Shown: positions 60,075 to 64,000 of the stretch, one piece after another | How the letters are laid out: each line of letters opens with the position of its first letter | How positions within the stretch are numbered: position 1 is the stretch's first letter | Assembly (NCBI RefSeq): GCF_947499845.1 | Contig: NZ_CANMPM010000009.1 | Location: forward strand, 62,001 to 126,000 | DNA length: 64,000 bases | Direction: 5' to 3' | Source of the DNA: an uncultured Pseudokineococcus sp. | GTDB lineage: Bacteria; Actinomycetota; Actinomycetes; Actinomycetales; Quadrisphaeraceae | The notes under the pieces: generated by a model | Told to the model about the DNA's origin: nothing | Database searches by the model: none | Seen by the model: only the letters and a program-made list of their open reading frames with translations | Made by a program: the position numbers and the translations under genes

Positions 60075-60223
60075 GCCCGACCTCCGGACCGTCCGCGCGG
60101 CTCCTCGCCGGGGGCGGTGGTCGCGCGCGCGGGCTGCTGGGTGAGGTGCCGGGGTGGTCCGTGGTCGTCGCGTGGTCGGGAGGGCGCGACCCGGGTGCCT
60201 CCACGGGCACTGGCTGCGCGCGC

Positions 60224-60245
60224 GGCCGGGGCTCACGCCCCGGCC
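60224..60245 (+). terminator. Candidate terminator after rseP
   Basis: GGCCGGGGC-TCAC-GCCCCGGCC is a perfect 9-bp stem with a 4-nt loop, 150 bp after the rseP stop; no U tract. Confidence 0.5.
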
Positions 60246-60524
60246 ACGCTGCTCGCCTGACGTGCCCGCGGAGCCACCCGGCCCGCACCCCGTGTGCGTC
60301 ACCGCATCCCCGTGACCGGCGCCCTGGCCGGGTGGACGAGCGTGCGAGCGTCGAGCGGTGGGGGCTCGGCGGGCACGTCAGGCAGCGCCCGGACCACCGC
60401 GGCGGGCGACCACCGGGCGCGTCGCCAGTGCCCGTCGAGACCCCGGCGGTCGGCGCGGACCCAACCGCCCGACATCGACCCCGAGGAGGCGGGCACGCCC
60501 TCGCGAGCGGTCCGCGGCCGGGGG

Positions 60525-60530
60525 GATACT
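60525..60530 (+). promoter_or_regulatory. -10-like box GATACT, 6 nt before ispG start
   Basis: GATACT matches four of six TATAAT positions and lies 6 nt before the ATG. GGGGGA overlaps it and could alternatively act as a ribosome site. Confidence 0.4.
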
Positions 60531-60536
60531 CGGGAC

Positions 60537-61721
60537 ATGAGCCCCTCGGTGCCCGTGTCCCTCGGCATGCCCGCCCCTCCGCCGCCGGTGCTGGCGCCGC
60601 GGCGCAAGAGCCGCAAGATCAAGGTGGGGACGGTCGACGTCGGCGGGGACGCGCCCGTGAGCGTGCAGTCGATGACGACGACGCCGACGACCGACATCAA
60701 CGCGACGCTGCAGCAGATCGCCGAGCTGACCGCGACGGGCTGCGACATCGTGCGGGTCGCGTGCCCGAGCCAGGACGACGCGGACGCGCTGCCGGCGATC
60801 GCCCAGAAGTCGCAGATCCCGGTGATCGCGGACATCCACTTCCAGCCGAAGTACGTCTACGCCGCGATCGACGCGGGCTGCGCGGCGGTCCGGGTGAACC
60901 CCGGCAACATCCGCAAGTTCGACGACCAGGTGGGCTCCATCGCCAAGGCGGCGAAGGACGCCGGCGTGAGCATCCGCATCGGCGTCAACGCCGGGTCGCT
61001 CGACAAGCGGATCATGGAGAAGCACGGCAAGGCGACGCCCGAGGCGCTCGTCGAGTCGGCCGTGTGGGAGGCGTCGCTGTTCGAGGAGCACGACTTCCAC
61101 GACTTCAAGATCTCCGTCAAGCACAACGACCCCGTCGTCATGGTGCGCGCCTACCAGCTGCTCGCCGAGCGGGGCGACTGGCCGCTGCACCTCGGGGTCA
61201 CCGAGGCCGGCCCGGCGTTCCAGGGCACCATCAAGTCGGCGACGGCGTTCGGGGCGCTGCTGTCGCAGGGCATCGGCGACACGATCCGGGTGTCGCTGTC
61301 CGCGCCCCCGGTCGAGGAGGTCAAGGTCGGCGCCCAGATCCTCGAGTCGCTGAACCTGCGGCCCCGCAAGCTCGAGATCGTGTCGTGCCCGTCGTGCGGG
61401 CGCGCCCAGGTGGACGTCTACACGCTGGCCGACCAGGTGACGGCCGGGCTCGAGGGCATGACCGTGCCGCTGCGCGTCGCCGTCATGGGCTGCGTCGTCA
61501 ACGGGCCGGGCGAGGCCCGCGAGGCCGACCTCGGCGTGGCGTCCGGCAACGGCAAGGGGCAGATCTTCGTCAAGGGCGAGGTCATCAAGACCGTGCCGGA
61601 GGACCAGATCGTCGAGACGCTCATCGCCGAGGCCGAGCGCCTGGCGGAGCAGATGGGCGAGCCCGCGGGCGAGGCCGCCGGGCCGGCCGCCGCCGGGGCG
61701 CCGACCGTCAGCGTGGGCTGA
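60537..61721 (+). CDS. ispG: 4-hydroxy-3-methylbut-2-en-1-yl diphosphate synthase (flavodoxin)
   Basis: The 394-aa iron-sulfur protein has [52 protein letters not shown] and the cluster Cys residues in [11 protein letters not shown] and [18 protein letters not shown]. It performs the penultimate MEP-pathway step. ATG at 60537. A 25-residue Pro-rich N terminus and an Ala/Gly tail flank the core. Confidence 0.96.
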   Translation: MSPSVPVSLGMPAPPPPVLAPRRKSRKIKVGTVDVGGDAPVSVQSMTTTPTTDINATLQQIAELTATGCDIVRVACPSQDDADALPAIAQKSQIPVIADIHFQPKYVYAAIDAGCAAVRVNPGNIRKFDDQVGSIAKAAKDAGVSIRIGVNAGSLDKRIMEKHGKATPEALVESAVWEASLFEEHDFHDFKISVKHNDPVVMVRAYQLLAERGDWPLHLGVTEAGPAFQGTIKSATAFGALLSQGIGDTIRVSLSAPPVEEVKVGAQILESLNLRPRKLEIVSCPSCGRAQVDVYTLADQVTAGLEGMTVPLRVAVMGCVVNGPGEAREADLGVASGNGKGQIFVKGEVIKTVPEDQIVETLIAEAERLAEQMGEPAGEAAGPAAAGAPTVSVG

Positions 61722-61723
61722 GC

Positions 61724-63121
61724 GTGCCGCTGCGCTCGTCCACCCGCACGCTCCTGCGGGGCCTCGCCGTCACCGACCACGTCGTCGACGTCCCGCTGCG
61801 GTGGGACCTGGGGGAGCGGGGCGGCCCCGGCCGCCCCGTCCCGCCGTCGGGCCCCGTGCCCGCCGACGACCCGGGGCCGACGCTGCAGGTGCTGGCCCGC
61901 GAGGTGGTCGACGTCCGCCGCGAGGGCGAGGACCTGCCGCTGCTGCTCTTCCTGCAGGGCGGCCCCGGGGGCAAGAGCCCGCGGCCCGTGCCCGGCCAGG
62001 GGTGGCTGGCGCGCGCGACGCGGACGCACCGCGTCGTCCTGCTCGACCAGCGGGGGACGGGGCGGAGCACGCGCGTCGACGCCTCGCGGGCGGCCGAGCT
62101 CGGCGCGGGCACGCCCGAGGGCGACGCCGCGCTCGCCGAGCACCTGCGCCACCACCGGGCCGACGCCGTCGTCGCCGACGCCGAGCACGTGCGCCACGCC
62201 GTCTACGGCGGCCGGCGCTGGGAGAGCCTGGGCCAGAGCTACGGCGGCTTCGTCACGCTGACCTACCTGTCGCGGGCGCCGCACGGCCTGGCCGCCTGCT
62301 ACGTCACCGGGGGCCTGGCGGGCCTGACGGCGACGGCGGACGACGTCTACGCGGCCACCTACCCGCGCGTGCTCGACCGGAACGCGCGCCACCTGGCCCG
62401 CTTCCCCGGGGACGCGGACCTGCTCGACGCGCTCGCCGACCGGCTGGACGCCGAGGACGTGCGCCTGCCGTCGGGCGACCGGCTGACGACGCGCCGCCTG
62501 CAGTCGCTCGGCATCGCGCTCGGGCGCGGGGACGGGTCGGACGACCTGCACTGGCTGCTCGACGAGGCGTTCCGCGACGGGCCCGGCGCCGCGCCGGACG
62601 GGCCGCTGGCGCCGTCCTTCCTCGCGGCCGTCGAGGAGCGCACGAGCCACGCCGACGGGCCCCTGTACGTCGTGCTGCACGAGTCGATCTACGCGCAGGG
62701 GCCGCTGCTCGGGCAGGGGCCGACCGCGTGGGCGGCGCAGCGGCTGCTGCCGCCCGAGCTGGAGCCGTCCGCGCGCCACCTCGGCCTGCTGGGGGAGATG
62801 ACCTACCCGTGGCAGGTGGAGGAGACCGCGGCCCTGCGGCCCTTCCGCGGCGCGACCGAGCTGCTCCACGCGGCCGACGACTGGGGCCCGCTCTACGAGC
62901 CCGAGGTGCTGGCCGCGAACGAGGTGCCGGTGGCGGCGCTGGCCTACCACGACGACCTCTACGTCGACGTCGACATCTCCCTGGCCACCGCCCGGGCGCT
63001 CGGGCGGTGCGACGTCTGGGTCACCAACGAGTGGCAGCACGACGGCCTGCGGGCCAGCGGCGGCGCCGTGCTCGACCGTCTGCTGGCGTCCGTGGCCGAG
63101 CGCGGGGGCCCGCTGGCCTGA
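61724..63121 (+). CDS. S33-family prolyl aminopeptidase-like alpha/beta hydrolase
   Basis: The 465-aa protein has FLQGGPGGKSPRP (oxyanion HGGPG-type motif, with QGGPGG), LDQRGTGRST, the nucleophile elbow GQSYGG, an Asp in ALAYHDDLYVDVD and the His in EWQHDGLRASG. These fit proline iminopeptidases of family S33. It likely trims N-terminal residues from peptides. GTG 2 bp after the ispG stop. It stands between ispG and the GNAT gene. Confidence 0.88.
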   Translation: MPLRSSTRTLLRGLAVTDHVVDVPLRWDLGERGGPGRPVPPSGPVPADDPGPTLQVLAREVVDVRREGEDLPLLLFLQGGPGGKSPRPVPGQGWLARATRTHRVVLLDQRGTGRSTRVDASRAAELGAGTPEGDAALAEHLRHHRADAVVADAEHVRHAVYGGRRWESLGQSYGGFVTLTYLSRAPHGLAACYVTGGLAGLTATADDVYAATYPRVLDRNARHLARFPGDADLLDALADRLDAEDVRLPSGDRLTTRRLQSLGIALGRGDGSDDLHWLLDEAFRDGPGAAPDGPLAPSFLAAVEERTSHADGPLYVVLHESIYAQGPLLGQGPTAWAAQRLLPPELEPSARHLGLLGEMTYPWQVEETAALRPFRGATELLHAADDWGPLYEPEVLAANEVPVAALAYHDDLYVDVDISLATARALGRCDVWVTNEWQHDGLRASGGAVLDRLLASVAERGGPLA

Positions 63122-63242
63122 GGTCCGCGCCGACCGCGACCGGCGCTGCGCGTCCGGCGCCCCGCCCCGTGCGCGGCCCGACGTCCTGCGCGTCCCGGCC
63201 GGGTGTCCTGCGCTGGCCCCGGCGAGGTGGTGGGATGAGGCC

Positions 63243-64000
63243 GTGCTGCGGACCGGGGCGAGGGTGCTCGACGACGCCGACCGGGACGAGCTGCTCGAGC
63301 TGTGCGACCGCGACCCGGTGGCCAACGTCTTCGTCGCCGGGCGCGTCGAGGCGGCGGGGCTCTCCCCGCGGCGCCTCGGCGGGGAGGTCTGGGGCCTCGG
63401 GTCCCCCGGACGGCTCGAGGCGGCCTGCTGGTCGGGCGCCAACCTCGTCCCGGTCGAGGCCGACGAGCGCGCGGTCGACGCCTTCGCCGCTCGGGCCCGC
63501 CAGCAGGGACGGCGGTGCTCGTCGATCGTCGGGCCCGCGGACGCGGCGCTCGGGCTGTGGGAGCGGCTGACGCCGTCCTGGGGGCGCGCGCGGGAGGTCC
63601 GGCGCTGCCAGCCGCTGCTCGTCCTCGACGGGCCGCCCGCCGTCGCGCCCGACCCGCTGGTGCGGCGCTCGCGGTCCGAGGACCTCGACGTCCTCGTCCC
63701 GGCCTGCGTGGCGATGTTCACCGAGGAGGTCGGCTACTCGCCGGTCGCGTGGGACGGCGGTCGTGCGTACCGCGCGCGGGTCGCCGAGCTCGTGACCGCC
63801 GGGCGCTCCTTCCTGCGCCTGGACGCCGGCGAGGGGAGCGCTCTGCACCCGGTCGTCGACGGTGAGCCGCTGCCGACGCCTCGGCGGGTGCGGACGGCCT
63901 TCAAGGCGGAGCTCGGCGCCGTGTCCTCGCGCGCCGTGCAGGTGCAGGGCGTGTACGTCGACCCGGCGCTGCGCGGGAAGGGCCTGGCGGCGCCGGGGAC
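63243..64000 (+). CDS. GNAT acetyltransferase with DUF4081 N-terminal domain (cut by window edge)
   Basis: The frame from GTG 63243 stays open to the window end (252 codons). It begins VLDDADRDELLELCDRDPVA, the DUF4081 pattern, and reaches the GNAT acetyl-CoA loop VQGVYVDPALRGKGLA. Compared with my recollection of relatives, about 20 extra residues (SALHPVVDGEPLPTPRR) precede the FKAELGAVS strand. DUF4081-GNAT genes commonly follow ispG in actinobacteria. The 3' end is missing. Confidence 0.82.
   Translation, partial: MLRTGARVLDDADRDELLELCDRDPVANVFVAGRVEAAGLSPRRLGGEVWGLGSPGRLEAACWSGANLVPVEADERAVDAFAARARQQGRRCSSIVGPADAALGLWERLTPSWGRAREVRRCQPLLVLDGPPAVAPDPLVRRSRSEDLDVLVPACVAMFTEEVGYSPVAWDGGRAYRARVAELVTAGRSFLRLDAGEGSALHPVVDGEPLPTPRRVRTAFKAELGAVSSRAVQVQGVYVDPALRGKGLAAPG

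Larger units (their letters stand above)
60075..60536 (+). other. 462-bp region between rseP and ispG
   Basis: No convincing gene seen. It contains a 9-bp hairpin (60224-60245) and the -10-like GATACT (60525). The rest is GC-rich without repeats I can support. Confidence 0.6.

Noticed and set aside
60294-60536. N-terminal extension of ispG
   Set aside because: The extra 81 codons are unlike IspG; the ATG at 60537 fits the family better and has a promoter-like box before it.
63243-64000. Frameshift in the last gene
   Set aside because: Codon-by-codon reading from 63243 stays open to the end and reaches the GNAT motif in the same frame, so no shift is needed.

Overview
The window is about 64 kb of very GC-rich (roughly three quarters G+C) chromosomal DNA from an actinobacterium. 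Nearly every codon ends in G or C, GTG is the commonest start, and gene order is the classical actinobacterial core block: mutM-acyP-smc-ftsY, amtB-glnK-glnD-ffh, rpsP-khpA-rimM-trmD-rplS-lepB-rnhB, yraN-comM-dprA-xerC-whiG/fliA, rpsB-tsf, pyrH-frr-cdsA-rlmN and dxr-rseP-ispG. A WhiG/FliA-type sigma factor, a GGDEF protein and a cysteine-free L32 would fit a Kineosporiales or Micrococcales relative; that placement is inference. I saw no tRNA, rRNA, insertion sequence, prophage or CRISPR array.

Layout. 1-3.2 kb (minus strand): the start of a HAD hydrolase, then an AbgT-type transporter coupled to an M20 amidohydrolase. 3.3-7.4 kb: coaD, a secreted or membrane protein, yceD-rpmF-rnc-mutM and acyP. 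7.5-14.5 kb: a membrane protein, smc, a repeat-rich membrane protein and ftsY. 14.5-19 kb: histidine kinase, response regulator and a two-gene ABC exporter. 19.5-23.9 kb: the ammonium module amtB-glnK-glnD behind a candidate GlnR box. 23.9-31.9 kb: ffh, an amidohydrolase and the rpsP to rnhB translation/secretion block. 32.1-37.7 kb: yraN, comM, dprA, xerC and a WhiG/FliA sigma factor. 37.8-46.5 kb: an M23 peptidase, rpsB-tsf, a reverse-strand alpha/beta hydrolase, pyrH-frr-cdsA, a histidine phosphatase and rlmN. 46.6-57.1 kb is more accessory: a four-repeat DivIVA-like protein, a flavin-binding split-barrel protein, propionyl-CoA synthetase, a DUF222-HNH protein with a perfect SOS box over its start codon, an aldehyde dehydrogenase, a methyltransferase, a GGDEF protein, an acetyltransferase and a secreted serine protease. 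57.4-64 kb: dxr-rseP, ispG, an S33 peptidase and a truncated GNAT gene.

How the genes work together. Most genes serve housekeeping: ribosome parts and maturation, the SRP pathway (ffh, ftsY, lepB), chromosome maintenance (smc, xerC, dprA, comM, mutM), nitrogen sensing, phospholipid and isoprenoid precursor synthesis. Operon junctions very often use 4-bp GTGA or ATGA stop/start overlaps, implying translational coupling. Several monocistronic or first genes instead carry a (T/C)ANNNT-like box 6-8 nt before the start codon and mostly lack a clear Shine-Dalgarno sequence, which suggests leaderless transcripts.

The window is mainly ordinary core genome. I did not find a clearly new multi-gene system. 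The signals most worth a second look are the SOS box fused to the start codon of the DUF222-HNH gene, the GlnR-like box before amtB, an island of rare A/T-ending codons inside xerC, the repeated leaderless-promoter signature, histidine/glutamate tandem repeats inside a sensor-kinase ATPase domain, four DivIVA-type motifs in one small protein, and the structured, repeat-flanked leader of rpsB.
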